Source: Alphaproteobacteria bacterium (GTDB lineage Bacteria > Pseudomonadota > Alphaproteobacteria > CACZRW01). Taken from it: DNA of 43,653 nucleotides. The DNA lies in the NCBI GenBank assembly GCA_017507765.1, contig JAFWAG010000041.1, positions 1 to 43,653 of the forward strand. The letters run 5' to 3'. Made by a program: the position numbers and the translations under genes. The notes beneath the pieces were generated by a model that was not told the origin of the DNA, searched no databases, and worked only from the letters and a program-made list of their open reading frames with translations. Positions 8,851 to 17,619 of this stretch are shown here, one piece after another (position 1 is the first letter of the stretch; each line of letters opens with the position of its first letter).

Positions 8851-10140
8851 ATGTACAATCAGGAAGGTGCAGGCAGCACCGCTTCAAACCAAAGCTTTAC
8901 GTTAGCTCCTGAAAACGGAGCGGAAGAAAGTTTCTTTGCCCAAGCGGCAGATTATGTAACCTCCAATCTGATGGTTATCGGTGCGGTAGCGGTTTTTGTC
9001 GGTGCGGCTTTAATCAAAGGTATCATTAAGTTTGTAAAGCAAAGAATTATGCTGAAGAAAAGTCGGCAAAAGCAGACTCCGGATATTTCGCTTGCCGCCT
9101 CCGGTTCTAAGCAGGAAAAAGACGCCCGTGACGAAGCTTTAAAGCAAAAGAAAAAGCATCAGCAACAGCTTGCAGAGCAGCATAAGCGTTTTGTCATTGC
9201 CCAAGAACAGGCCGAAGCGGCAGACAGGGAAGAAATGGCCGCCAGAGAGAATGTGATTGAAAAAGTTTACTCTCTGGATTGGAACCGAGACGGCTTTTCC
9301 GAACCCATGGAGCAGTATTCAAGCAATATAGCGGGAACCAGAAGTGTTGCTTCGATGTTTTACGGCGACGATGCCCGCCAAGAAATTGCTGCTTTGCTTT
9401 CGTCCATTATCACCATGCACCGCCAAGGAATGAGCGATGTTCAAATATCTCGGATTTTGGCTTCGACCAAGCTTTTAAATCCTAATATTGACAGTCGGAC
9501 AATGCAGGAAGCCGCCGATTTTTATTTAAAGATTTTGGAAGAGTTTAACCTTTCTTCGGACGTTTCCCGTTACAGCGGTCAGATAAACACATATGAACTT
9601 CCGCACACGGATAAAGAAGTTATGCGCTCTTTGGCAAAAGGTGATTTAACCCCGTTTATGGACATTTTTGACAGCCTTGCCGAATATAAGCACCAGAAAG
9701 CCGAAAGCCTTCCTTCCGGTCATTTGTATTCTTCTTTGCAAAGCGAAGCGGCTGATTTAAAAGTTCTCCAGTCTCGGCTTTTATTTGCCGAAGATGCTTC
9801 ACTTTCTTTTGCCAAAGCTAACGAAGCCTTGGTTTTGTCTCCGTCTCATGCCGATGCGTTTGTGCAGTTGGCGGAAATAAGCATTGCCGAAGGTAAAAAT
9901 TGGGAAGCCGAAAACTATTATCAGGAAGTTATGGCGATAAAAGATATTAAAACCACTTCTTCTGCTTACCAAAGTGCAAAGGAAGGATTGCGCGAAATCG
10001 CCGCCATAAAAGCTCGTGAAGAAAACGATGCCCGTTTGTCGGCTTATCATGCGGCTTTGGCGGTAACAAGGGCGGAAGTCCGGCGGAATATCCACGCCTT
10101 TTTTGCCTTGAATGAAGAGCGGGAAATCTCTATCGCCTAA
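8851..10140 (+). CDS. Membrane-anchored coiled-coil/TPR-like protein of unknown function
   Basis: The start at 8851 is chosen because a strong AGGGGGAGAGAGGA lies just upstream and the promoter covers the earlier TTG. The 429-residue product has one transmembrane helix at about 40-58, then a basic stretch and a Lys/Gln/Glu-rich coiled coil (about 85-140). A long helical domain follows, with a tetratricopeptide-like repeat near 315-360 (ALVLSPSHADAFVQLAEISIAEGKNWEAENYYQEV). The hydrophilic part most likely faces the cytoplasm. No catalytic motif is visible. The gene stands alone between its own promoter and that of the epimerase gene. A scaffold role is a guess from the architecture only. Confidence 0.75.
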   Translation: MYNQEGAGSTASNQSFTLAPENGAEESFFAQAADYVTSNLMVIGAVAVFVGAALIKGIIKFVKQRIMLKKSRQKQTPDISLAASGSKQEKDARDEALKQKKKHQQQLAEQHKRFVIAQEQAEAADREEMAARENVIEKVYSLDWNRDGFSEPMEQYSSNIAGTRSVASMFYGDDARQEIAALLSSIITMHRQGMSDVQISRILASTKLLNPNIDSRTMQEAADFYLKILEEFNLSSDVSRYSGQINTYELPHTDKEVMRSLAKGDLTPFMDIFDSLAEYKHQKAESLPSGHLYSSLQSEAADLKVLQSRLLFAEDASLSFAKANEALVLSPSHADAFVQLAEISIAEGKNWEAENYYQEVMAIKDIKTTSSAYQSAKEGLREIAAIKAREENDARLSAYHAALAVTRAEVRRNIHAFFALNEEREISIA

Positions 10141-10182
10141 TTCGCTTTTTTTGCGTAAATTGTAACTATTGTGTTGCACAAC

Positions 10183-10212
10183 TTTACAACAATGTTTAGA
10201 TTTGCGTATAAC
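10183..10212 (+). promoter_or_regulatory. Promoter of the epimerase-pyk unit
   Basis: TTTACA at 10183-10188, an 18-base spacer and TATAAC at 10207-10212 lie about 70 bases before the epimerase start. Confidence 0.5.
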
Positions 10213-10283
10213 AGGTGAGGAAGTTTAACAAAGCTTCCGGACTTTTCTATCGTAACTTTAAATTGACGTGATGGGCAAAAGAT

Positions 10284-11189
10284 ATGGCGGAAAACAAGAT
10301 GATTGAGCTTGGTAATTCTAAGGTAAAGATTGCAGTTTCTCCGGAAGCAGGCGCTTCCCTTGCTTATTTCAAGGTCGTTAACGGCGATAAGACCGTTGAT
10401 GTTATGCGTCCGGCAACCGATAAAGCCATAAATGATAAAGAAGCTAACGGCTTCGCCATGTATCCCATTCTTCCGTATGTAAGTCGTATTCATGACGGAT
10501 TTTTTGTTTACTGGGGGATAAAGAGAGCGGTTCCGGCAAACGTTTCTTTTGATAAAGAACCTTTTGACGGAGACGGTTGGCGTAATGCTTGGACGGTTAA
10601 GTCTTCGGACGCAACCGGAGTTACCCTTGTCTATGCTCATGACGGGAAAAAAGGCTTCCCCTTTGCTTACGAAGCCGAAGTAACTTATAAAGTTTCTGAC
10701 AGCGGATTTTCTGTTCGCATAGTTTTAAAAAATACCGGAATGCTTCCTATGCCTTGCGCTATGGGTGTACACCCGTTCTTCCCGAAAGCCAAAGACGTTA
10801 TCGTGAAAATGCATAACAAGAATGTTTGGGAACATATGGGAACTCCGCTTCGTGATAAACCGTATAAGATTTCTCCAGACTGGTCTTTTGAAGAAGGCAG
10901 AGCCATTCACGGCATGGTTTTGGATACATCTTTCGGCGGTTTTGAAGGTAATGCCGAAATTACTTGGCCGACTCAGAAAGTTCGCTTGAATATCAAGGCG
11001 TATGAAGAGTTTAACCACGTCATAGTTGTTATACCGGAAAACAAAAACTTCTTCTCTGTCGAGCCGGTAACCAGTTCTACGGACGCATTTAACCTTGCTT
11101 CTCGGGGTATTACCGGCACCGGTATTAAGAGTATCGGACCGCAGGAAACCATCGAAGCTACCGTAGAGTTCACGGCGGAGACTTTATAA
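10284..11189 (+). CDS. Aldose 1-epimerase (mutarotase) family protein
   Basis: The 301-residue product follows the galactose-mutarotase beta-sandwich: PILPYVSRIHDGFF (residues 61-74), MGVHPFFP with His163, and FFSVEPVTSSTDAFN with Glu260, the likely catalytic acid/base pair partners. The usual first histidine (HG.GW in many relatives) is replaced: the matching place reads FDGDGW. Substrate range may therefore differ from GalM, and hexose-6-phosphate mutarotases are related alternatives. It ends 19 bases before pyruvate kinase, so a role in feeding sugars into lower glycolysis is plausible. No signal peptide; cytoplasmic. Confidence 0.8.
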   Translation: MAENKMIELGNSKVKIAVSPEAGASLAYFKVVNGDKTVDVMRPATDKAINDKEANGFAMYPILPYVSRIHDGFFVYWGIKRAVPANVSFDKEPFDGDGWRNAWTVKSSDATGVTLVYAHDGKKGFPFAYEAEVTYKVSDSGFSVRIVLKNTGMLPMPCAMGVHPFFPKAKDVIVKMHNKNVWEHMGTPLRDKPYKISPDWSFEEGRAIHGMVLDTSFGGFEGNAEITWPTQKVRLNIKAYEEFNHVIVVIPENKNFFSVEPVTSSTDAFNLASRGITGTGIKSIGPQETIEATVEFTAETL

Positions 11190-11208
11190 TCATAAACAGG
11201 AGGCAAAT

Positions 11209-12669
11209 ATGATATGCGGGAAAAAGCCCGGAGTTGATTGTTTTACCAAAATCGTCTCCACTCTTGGACCGGCAACCTCCGATAAAGAACAGATAAAAGC
11301 TTTGGCTTTGGCGGGAGTTGATGTTTTCCGCCTTAACTTCAGCCATGGCGATATTGCGACACATCAAAAGAATGTTGCTTTTATTCGGGAATTGTCCGAA
11401 GAACTTGGCGTTGAACTTGGTATTCTTGCCGATATGCAAGGACCCAAACTTCGGGTGGGGCAGTTTAAAAACGGTTCTGCCGTTTTAAATAAAGGCGCTC
11501 ATTTCCGTTTGGATATGGACAGCTCTCTTGGTGATGAAACAAGAGTAATGCTTCCACACAAAGAAATCTTTGCCGTTATGCATAAAGGCATGGATTTACT
11601 GGTAAATGACGGCTTAATCCGTTTGAAAGTACTGGATTTCGGCGAAGACTATGCGGACGTTGAAGTTGAAGTCGGCGGAGTTATTTCCGACCATAAAGGC
11701 GTTAATGTCCCCGGTGTAGTTCTTCCCATTTCCTCATTAACGGCAAAGGATTTGGAAAATCTGGAAGCGGCTTTGCAAATGGAAGTCGATTGGATAGGGC
11801 TTTCCTTTGTGCAGCGTCCGGAAGACGTAAGCAAAGCCAGAGAAATCATCAAAGACCGTGCATGGATAATCAGCAAGATTGAAAAGCCCGCAGCCATAGA
11901 ACACTTGACGGAAATTATCAATCTTTCGGACGGAATTATGGTTGCCAGAGGGGACTTAGGCGTAGAAATGCCCATAGAAATGGTTCCGGTTCTTCAGAAA
12001 AAAATTGTCTATGCGTGCCGCAGAGCGGGAAAGCCGGTTGTCGTTGCTACCCAGATGTTGGAATCCATGATAAAAAATCCCACTCCGACCAGAGCGGAAG
12101 CCTCAGATGTTGCCACTGCAGTTTTTGACGGAGCCGATGCCGTAATGCTTTCGGGAGAAACGGCGGTCGGAGCTTACCCTATTGCCGCGGTTCAAACCAT
12201 GAATCAAGTTATTAAAAATGTCGAAGGCATACAAATGTATGGCGAGATAATGGACTTGTTCAAAGGCCGTAAAGATATTTTCGGCACAGAAGATGATTTA
12301 AAAATTGATGAAGCAATTACGGCTTCTGCTCGGGAAGTTGCCCGTCATCTTCCGGGAGCGGCGGCTATAATCACCTATACGGAATCCGGCTCTACCAGTT
12401 TGCGGGCGGCGAAAGAGCGTCCTTGCCTGCCGATACTAAGTATTACGCCGTATATTTCTGTTGCTCGCCGTATGTCGCTGGTTTGGGGAGTAATTACCCG
12501 CCGAGTTGCCGAGCCGTTGAAATCTTTTGACGATGTCGGCAAAACCGCAGTTAAGCAGGCGAAAGAAGTTGGTATTGCCTCTTCCGGAGACAAACTGATT
12601 GTAACTGCCGGCATACCGTTCGCCCACCAAGGCAACACGAATACTCTGCATATTACCGTAGTTGATTAG
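11209..12669 (+). CDS. pyk: Pyruvate kinase
   Basis: The 486-residue enzyme converts phosphoenolpyruvate and ADP to pyruvate and ATP. Signature blocks are present: TKIVSTLGPAT, VFRLNFSHGD, ADMQGPKLRVG, the active-site IISKIEKPAAIEHL with the catalytic Lys, VARGDLGVEMP, and TQMLESMIKNPTPTRAEASDVA. The C-terminal regulatory domain is complete. AGGAGG at 11198-11203 fixes the ATG at 11209. It is probably expressed with the upstream epimerase gene. It converges with the DUF805 gene with one base between the stops and no visible hairpin. Confidence 0.96.
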   Translation: MICGKKPGVDCFTKIVSTLGPATSDKEQIKALALAGVDVFRLNFSHGDIATHQKNVAFIRELSEELGVELGILADMQGPKLRVGQFKNGSAVLNKGAHFRLDMDSSLGDETRVMLPHKEIFAVMHKGMDLLVNDGLIRLKVLDFGEDYADVEVEVGGVISDHKGVNVPGVVLPISSLTAKDLENLEAALQMEVDWIGLSFVQRPEDVSKAREIIKDRAWIISKIEKPAAIEHLTEIINLSDGIMVARGDLGVEMPIEMVPVLQKKIVYACRRAGKPVVVATQMLESMIKNPTPTRAEASDVATAVFDGADAVMLSGETAVGAYPIAAVQTMNQVIKNVEGIQMYGEIMDLFKGRKDIFGTEDDLKIDEAITASAREVARHLPGAAAIITYTESGSTSLRAAKERPCLPILSITPYISVARRMSLVWGVITRRVAEPLKSFDDVGKTAVKQAKEVGIASSGDKLIVTAGIPFAHQGNTNTLHITVVD

Positions 12670-12670
12670 G

Positions 12671-13048
12671 CTAGTATTTATAAACGTCCATATTCGTAGG
12701 AAACAGCCCGTATATCGGCATGGTTATCCCTGGAAATAAAAGATATAAGAGGGAAAACCAAGGACTTACACTAAAGTCTCGCAGACGCTTTACCATCAGG
12801 GCAAAAGAACCCCAAGTTAACGCAAACAAGCAATAAACCCCTAAAAATACGGTCATAAAATCAAACGAAGAAGGATTCTCCGGAATAACAATTACAATTC
12901 CACGGATACTCGGCTGATAAAAGCCGGACAAAATTGCCACTCCCCACAAAAAGAACAGCGGCACCCAAATCCACATAATCAGATATTTCCAATATAAAGG
13001 CCGGTTAATGTGTCCGGAGAAAGAAAACATAGCTTGAAAAAAGTTCAT
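12671..13048 (-). CDS. DUF805 family inner-membrane protein
   Basis: The 125-residue product starts FFQAMFSFSGHINRPLYWKYLIMW, the characteristic DUF805 opening (FSFxGRxxRxxYW). It later has LMVKRLRDFSVSPWFSLLYLLFPG, matching the RRLHDxxxSGWW-like second motif. About three membrane helices are visible (roughly 20-42, 65-87 and 97-112). The family is of unknown function and sits in the inner membrane. AGGAGGAAAT precedes the ATG. No partner gene; convergent with pyk. Confidence 0.85.
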   Translation of the reverse strand: MNFFQAMFSFSGHINRPLYWKYLIMWIWVPLFFLWGVAILSGFYQPSIRGIVIVIPENPSSFDFMTVFLGVYCLFALTWGSFALMVKRLRDFSVSPWFSLLYLLFPGITMPIYGLFPTNMDVYKY

Positions 13049-13138
13049 ATTTCCTCCTGATAAAGATAGTTTTTTTGTTGCTCCAAAGTATAAAGATAAA
13101 AACTTTTTAAGTACAGAAATAAAAAATGTACAAAAATA

Positions 13139-13167
13139 TTTACAAAAATCAAAAAGCGTGTTATTCT
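13139..13167 (+). promoter_or_regulatory. Promoter of the candidate small RNA
   Basis: TTTACA at 13139-13144, a 17-base spacer and TATTCT at 13162-13167 predict transcription start near 13174. No protein gene follows on this strand. Confidence 0.45.
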
Positions 13168-13173
13168 ATAGAA

Positions 13174-13294
13174 AATAAAGCAATTACCGACAACAAGCAT
13201 AAAAAGACTAAGGGGTAATGTCAGGGGGCGGGAATGTTAACCTATTTCCGCAATCAGAGGGAGACAAGGGTGTCGTTTTCGGCACCCTTTTTTT
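13174..13294 (+). ncRNA. Candidate small RNA, about 120 nt
   Basis: Between the DUF805 gene and cysQ, both on the minus strand, the plus strand carries a promoter-like pair, three hairpins and a strong terminator. Hairpin 1 pairs ATTACC (13183-13188) with GGTAAT (13214-13219). Hairpin 2 pairs 13228-13234 with 13245-13251 (7 bp, one G-U). Hairpin 3 is the terminator at 13268-13287. Short open frames inside have no ribosome binding site. It does not match the SRP RNA core motif, and no known family was recognised. The 3' end just touches the end of cysQ, so antisense contact is minimal. Confidence 0.5.
13268..13294 (+). terminator. Rho-independent terminator of the candidate small RNA
   Basis: An 8-bp GC-rich stem (13268-13275 with 13280-13287, one G-U pair) has loop TTTT and is followed by seven T. 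Only the plus strand has the T run, so it does not serve the leftward cysQ gene. Confidence 0.8.
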
Positions 13295-14084
13295 AAGAAA
13301 AAGCCGCAAAGCCGGTAATCAAAAGCAACGGATTCCGAAAGTCCTTTTTGGCATAGGAAAGTTCTTGTTTCTCCGTGAAGTCATATATATGCCCTCCGGC
13401 GGCGGTAAGTACGGAATGCGCTGCGGCGGTATCCCATTCGTAAGTTGATGCTCCCAAAGGATACATATCTGCTTTTCCGGCGGCAATCCGGCATATTTTT
13501 AAGGAACTTCCAAGAGGTATTTTCTTGCCGAAGCTTAAACCGTTTAAAAGGTTTAAGTACTCTTTTTCCTGATGATTCGAGCGACTGATAAATATTGTCC
13601 TCTCCTCCGGATTGTCAGGAAGTTTTCGGGTATGTAGCTCTTGTTCATCAGTGCCGATTTTTTCTGTATACACGGCAATGTCTTTGGCTTTGTTATAGTA
13701 ATATTCGGAAAACACCGGAGCATATACCATTCCGAATACCGGCTTGCGATTAACGATTAAACCGATATTAACCGTAAACTCTCCGTTATGTTTAATGAAC
13801 TCTTTGGTTCCGTCAATCGGGTCAAGCAACCAAAACACGCCGTTGGAAATATCGCCGTTTTTGTCTCCTTCCTCGCCGATTATGGGAATATCGGGAGTTA
13901 TGTCTTTCAAACCGGCACGGATTAACTTTTCTAAAGCCTTATCTGCTTCGGTAACCGGAGTGTCGTCCGGTTTGCTTTCCACTGCAAAGCCGTTATCGTA
14001 AAACTCCAAAGCTTTTATCCCCGCCTGTATCGCCAGCAGTCCGGTTTCTTTGACAAGATAAGGGTAATCCGGCTCATAAAGCAT
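13293..14084 (-). CDS. cysQ: 3'(2'),5'-bisphosphate nucleotidase
   Basis: The 263-residue enzyme belongs to the inositol monophosphatase-like Li+-sensitive phosphatases. Metal-binding motifs are GEEGD near residue 72, WLLDPIDGTKEFI near 84-96, and the C-terminal YEWDTAAAHSVL. The KPDDTPVTEADKALE opening is typical of CysQ, which hydrolyses PAP to AMP in sulfur assimilation; the DGTKEF wording favours CysQ over IMPase. Its ATG directly follows the glycosyltransferase stop, with GGAG located in the end of that gene, so the two are co-translated. Confidence 0.9.
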   Translation of the reverse strand: MLYEPDYPYLVKETGLLAIQAGIKALEFYDNGFAVESKPDDTPVTEADKALEKLIRAGLKDITPDIPIIGEEGDKNGDISNGVFWLLDPIDGTKEFIKHNGEFTVNIGLIVNRKPVFGMVYAPVFSEYYYNKAKDIAVYTEKIGTDEQELHTRKLPDNPEERTIFISRSNHQEKEYLNLLNGLSFGKKIPLGSSLKICRIAAGKADMYPLGASTYEWDTAAAHSVLTAAGGHIYDFTEKQELSYAKKDFRNPLLLITGFAAFS

Positions 14085-14846
14085 TTATTTCTCCGCTTTT
14101 TTTGCTTCCATATACTTGGCTATTCTTACAAAACGGAAAAAGGAATAAATAACCGCCACAATAAATCCGTAATATCCGTTAAATATATAGCGTTTATGAA
14201 AGTAATATTTACAAAATTGTACCGGAAACTCTGTAAATACACGAGCCTTAGAATATTTCTTTCCTTTGGCAAGCATGGTTTTAACTACTTCATCAGTAAA
14301 AAGATTAAGTTTATTTATTAACGGAGTGATTCCTTGGAATGAATAGTGATAAACCAAACCGTTAAATTGTTTTATTGTGGGATTTTCTTTATTTATTACT
14401 ATTCTATCTTTTGTGTAATCATCGGGCATAGATGCGGCATTGCGGTTATACATACGGATAATATTGTACATACGCCCCCATTTTCTTGGCTTTGTGTATC
14501 CCGGAAACATATCTCCGATTTTTAAAAGACAGACATCAGCATCGGGATTTTGTTTGAAATTATTGATTTCCTCAATCAGTTCCGGCGAAAGCACTTCATC
14601 GTCATCAAGGTTCAATAGCCATTGGTATCTGCATTTTGCTTCGGCGGCTTTTTTCTGTCCGGAAAAGCTTGTCCATTCGTTATACGCAAACAAAGCCTTG
14701 TATTTTTCTGCGATTTCTTTTGTGTTATCGGTACTTCCGCTATCCAAGATAACGATTTCGTCGGCGACCTTAGCGATAGCGTTCAAAGTCGGTTCCAAGC
14801 GTTTTGCGCTGTTTTTGGTTATCATATATACCGAAAGTTTTTCCAT
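14085..14846 (-). CDS. Family 2 glycosyltransferase, WaaE-like
   Basis: The 253-residue product starts LSVYMITKNSAKRLEPTLNAI, and its GT-A core has IVILDSGSTDNTKEIA (nucleotide-sugar binding) and the acidic LLNLDDDEVLSPEL motif that holds the metal. The SFSGQKKAAEAKC stretch is typical of the WaaE/KdtX-type group that adds sugars to the lipopolysaccharide inner core. A hydrophobic C-terminal segment (IFNGYYGFIVAVIYSFFRF) suggests membrane association. GGAG lies 7 bases before the ATG. A role in LPS or other surface glycan synthesis is likely; the exact sugar is unknown. Confidence 0.82.
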   Translation of the reverse strand: MEKLSVYMITKNSAKRLEPTLNAIAKVADEIVILDSGSTDNTKEIAEKYKALFAYNEWTSFSGQKKAAEAKCRYQWLLNLDDDEVLSPELIEEINNFKQNPDADVCLLKIGDMFPGYTKPRKWGRMYNIIRMYNRNAASMPDDYTKDRIVINKENPTIKQFNGLVYHYSFQGITPLINKLNLFTDEVVKTMLAKGKKYSKARVFTEFPVQFCKYYFHKRYIFNGYYGFIVAVIYSFFRFVRIAKYMEAKKAEK

Positions 14847-14983
14847 GATATTCTCCGGAAGAAAGGTGATACTTGCAAAGTATACTTAATGGCTTTTTTG
14901 TGCAAGATTAAACGTTTTATGATGACTTAAGCGGCAAATAATGCTAAGCAATAGCCGATAAAACAACAGTTAAGGTAAAGATT

Positions 14984-15973
14984 ATGTCCCAGCCGTCTTT
15001 CGTATCGGAAAAAGCATTGCTTGATGTTACGAAGGTTCCCTTTGTCTTTAATAAAAGCCAGAGTGTCCAGAGCCAAGGTAATACTATGGGCTTTATTCTT
15101 CAGCTTTTGGCACGCAAAGACAATCCGGATAAAACGTGGCAAATAATCCATACCTGCCTAAGCCACACGGGTATTGCCAAAGATTCTTACTTTTTTCCTT
15201 TGGCAAGGCGGCTAAGCGATAAAATAGATTCCCACGCCGAAGTCGAGTATGAAGGAAGAAAACTTTCATTTTCCGGCAAGATGAATTATTACCATAACTA
15301 CCGCCACATGCAGGAAGTTATTCTTAACTCCATGTTGCTTATTTCCATAAACGACGCTTACGGAGACGTTACCTTGTCGCCGGAAGAAAAGGCTTTTTTG
15401 CTTTTTGCTTCGTTGATTCATGACCTTGGCCATGACGGCACCGCCAATATGAAAGACGGAGAAAACATACCCTATCGTTTGGAAAAGATATCGGTTGAGC
15501 TTGCCTCTCCGGATATCCAAGAAGTCTTAGGCGATAAAGCCGCCGCTTTTATTACGGATTTGCGGGCGGTTATTTATGCGACGGATATAGCTCCGGCCTC
15601 GCCGATTTTAAAGGATATCTTGGCTTATCATCGGGGCAGGACTTCTAAAAAGCCGCAGTTTACTCCCAATGATGAAGTATTCCGTCCGTTAAAAGAAAAT
15701 CCGAACCTTGCCGAAGTTGCGGCAATGCTTTGTGATGCGGACATAGCATTTTCCATAGCGTATAATTTTGCCTGCACATGGGAAGCCAGCATTAACCTAT
15801 CCAAAGAACTGACCGGCAGCGATGCTTTGGCTTTAAACAATTTGAATGCTTTTTACGACCAAATGGCGGAAATAAAAAGTTTAGCCGGAGAAAAACTCCG
15901 GCCGAACTTCGATGTTGTCAAAGACAGTTCTAAAAAGATGCTGAATATCCAGAACCTAGGCAGTAGCCTCTGA
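14984..15973 (+). CDS. HD-domain protein resembling class I cyclic-nucleotide phosphodiesterases
   Basis: The 329-residue protein has the metal-binding order of class I PDEs: YYHNYRHMQEV (His104, Asn105, His108), LIHDLGHDG (His146, Asp147, His150), and a later LCDADIAFS (Asp251/Asp253). In the eukaryotic-type family these hold two metals and hydrolyse cAMP or cGMP. No GAF, PAS or membrane domain precedes it; the first ~95 residues are unassigned. It stands alone on this strand and overlaps the end of gltX tail-to-tail by 18 bases. The fold call is good; the substrate is not established. Confidence 0.7.
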   Translation: MSQPSFVSEKALLDVTKVPFVFNKSQSVQSQGNTMGFILQLLARKDNPDKTWQIIHTCLSHTGIAKDSYFFPLARRLSDKIDSHAEVEYEGRKLSFSGKMNYYHNYRHMQEVILNSMLLISINDAYGDVTLSPEEKAFLLFASLIHDLGHDGTANMKDGENIPYRLEKISVELASPDIQEVLGDKAAAFITDLRAVIYATDIAPASPILKDILAYHRGRTSKKPQFTPNDEVFRPLKENPNLAEVAAMLCDADIAFSIAYNFACTWEASINLSKELTGSDALALNNLNAFYDQMAEIKSLAGEKLRPNFDVVKDSSKKMLNIQNLGSSL

Positions 15974-17467
15974 TTCAACCGGCAACGGCGGCAGAGTTTT
16001 AATAAACGCCCGAGCATTTTCGAGCCGTTTAACGGTTTCATCTTTTCCCAGAACTTCAATAATTTCTGCCAATCCGGGAGTCTTTGTTCTTCCGGTAATT
16101 GCCAATCTGATAATCGGCCCGACAATACCGTACTTAATTCCCAAGTCCATAACCATAGCAGCCAGTTTGGAATCCAAAGTTGCTCTGTTCATTTCTTCAT
16201 CAGTCAAAGCAGAAATCATCTTTACCGTTGTTTCCAAGATAAAGTCGGCTTCCGGCACATAAAAAGACTTACGGATACCTTTTTCTTCATAACTTTCCGG
16301 AGTGATAAAGAAGAACTTCAAAGCCTCAGGGAACTGGGATAAAAGGTGGCAGCGTTCTTTTTCCATAGCCATCATTTTTTCCAAATCGGACTTTGAGTAT
16401 GCAGACAGGTCATAACCGGCTTTTTCCAAATGCGGAGTAACGGTTTCCACCAATTCATAATCGTGGCGGTTTTTAACGTGCCAACCGTTGATGAACATAT
16501 ATTTCTGTTCATCGAAGTTAGGATTAGCTTTATTTAAGCGGTCGACCGAGAAGTTTTCTAAAATCTCAAACGGAGTTAACAGTTCCTGAGATTCCGGATG
16601 CGACCACCCAAGCAAAGCAATAAAGTTAAGGGTTGCGTCCGGCAGGTAACCTAAATCCCTTCTTTCCAATATGCTTACGGGGAAGTTCGGGTCGTAATCT
16701 TTATCCCGCTTACTCATCTTTTTATTATTTTTCATAATAATGGGCAGATGTATAAACTGCGGCACTTTATATCCCAAAGCCTTATACATTAAAACCTGCT
16801 TCGGAGTATTCGGCAAATGCTCCATACCTCGGATTACATGGGTTATATCCATCAAAGCATCATCAATCACGCAAGCAAAGTTATACAAAGGCATACCGGG
16901 GTTATCATTGGTTCCCGGACGGGTAATAATGAAGTCGCCTATGGTAGAGTTACGGATTTTGTGTTCGTCTGGCTCACCCATTAACAATTCGGGTATTTCC
17001 GTGTATTCGGTATCCGGCACTTTAAACCGCCATACAAAAGGTTCTCCAGCGTCCATTTTCTGTTTGATTTCGGCTTCGGTCAGCTTTAAGGCTCTGCGGT
17101 CATAAATCGGATTGCGCTTTTCTTTTTTAGCGATTGCACGCATTTCATCAAGCTCTTCCTGCGTATCAAAAGCAGGATAAATATGACCGGCTTTACGTAA
17201 TTTTTCCAAATGGTCGAAATAAATGCCTAAGCGTTCGGACTGAAAGAAAGGACCTTCGTCCCAATTCAAGCCAAGCCACTGCATAGATTCAATAATACCT
17301 TTTGCAGATTCTTCGGTGCTGCGTTCGGCATCGGTATCTTCGATGCGCAGAACGAAAGTCCCCTTGTTCTGGCGGGCAAACAGCCAGTTATAAAAAGCGG
17401 TACGAACGCCGCCAAGATGCAAAGACCCCGTAGGAGAAGGGGCAAATCTGGTTCTTACTTTAGTCAT
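15956..17467 (-). CDS. gltX: Glutamate--tRNA ligase
   Basis: The 503-residue class I synthetase charges tRNA with glutamate. The HIGH-type motif is FAPSPTGSLHLGG (residues 8-20) and the KMSKR loop is NNKKMSKRDKDYD (248-258). Between them are the IEDTDAERS block and the stem-contact-fold region; the C-terminal anticodon-binding helical domain is complete. The KMSKRDKD form differs from the KLSKRHGA of many proteobacterial enzymes. The start is the ATG matching the family opening TKVRTRFAPSP. Upstream on the same strand are the two structured repeats A and B, which transcribe toward gltX. Confidence 0.95.
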   Translation of the reverse strand: MTKVRTRFAPSPTGSLHLGGVRTAFYNWLFARQNKGTFVLRIEDTDAERSTEESAKGIIESMQWLGLNWDEGPFFQSERLGIYFDHLEKLRKAGHIYPAFDTQEELDEMRAIAKKEKRNPIYDRRALKLTEAEIKQKMDAGEPFVWRFKVPDTEYTEIPELLMGEPDEHKIRNSTIGDFIITRPGTNDNPGMPLYNFACVIDDALMDITHVIRGMEHLPNTPKQVLMYKALGYKVPQFIHLPIIMKNNKKMSKRDKDYDPNFPVSILERRDLGYLPDATLNFIALLGWSHPESQELLTPFEILENFSVDRLNKANPNFDEQKYMFINGWHVKNRHDYELVETVTPHLEKAGYDLSAYSKSDLEKMMAMEKERCHLLSQFPEALKFFFITPESYEEKGIRKSFYVPEADFILETTVKMISALTDEEMNRATLDSKLAAMVMDLGIKYGIVGPIIRLAITGRTKTPGLAEIIEVLGKDETVKRLENARAFIKTLPPLPVESEATA

Positions 17468-17619
17468 GATTAAGCCTTACTTTATATTTTTATTTACAAT
17501 TTTAATCCGGCGAGATTAGTACATTTGTAAAAGAGTTTCAAGCCTTGAAGAAAAATCTTACCCCATATATTGCGACGAAAAATCCCCCTAAAGACAGAGT
17601 TACGGAAAGCAAAGCAAAA
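17468..17619. other. Gene-free A/T-rich stretch upstream of gltX
   Basis: This part of the 17468-18256 gap has no credible coding frame. On the minus strand a TTTACA at about 17528-17533 could be a -35 for gltX, but no good -10 at the right spacing was found. Confidence 0.4.

Noticed and set aside
13174-13294. SRP (4.5S) RNA
   Set aside because: The GGAA-capped core with the flanking AGCAGC-type sequence is absent.
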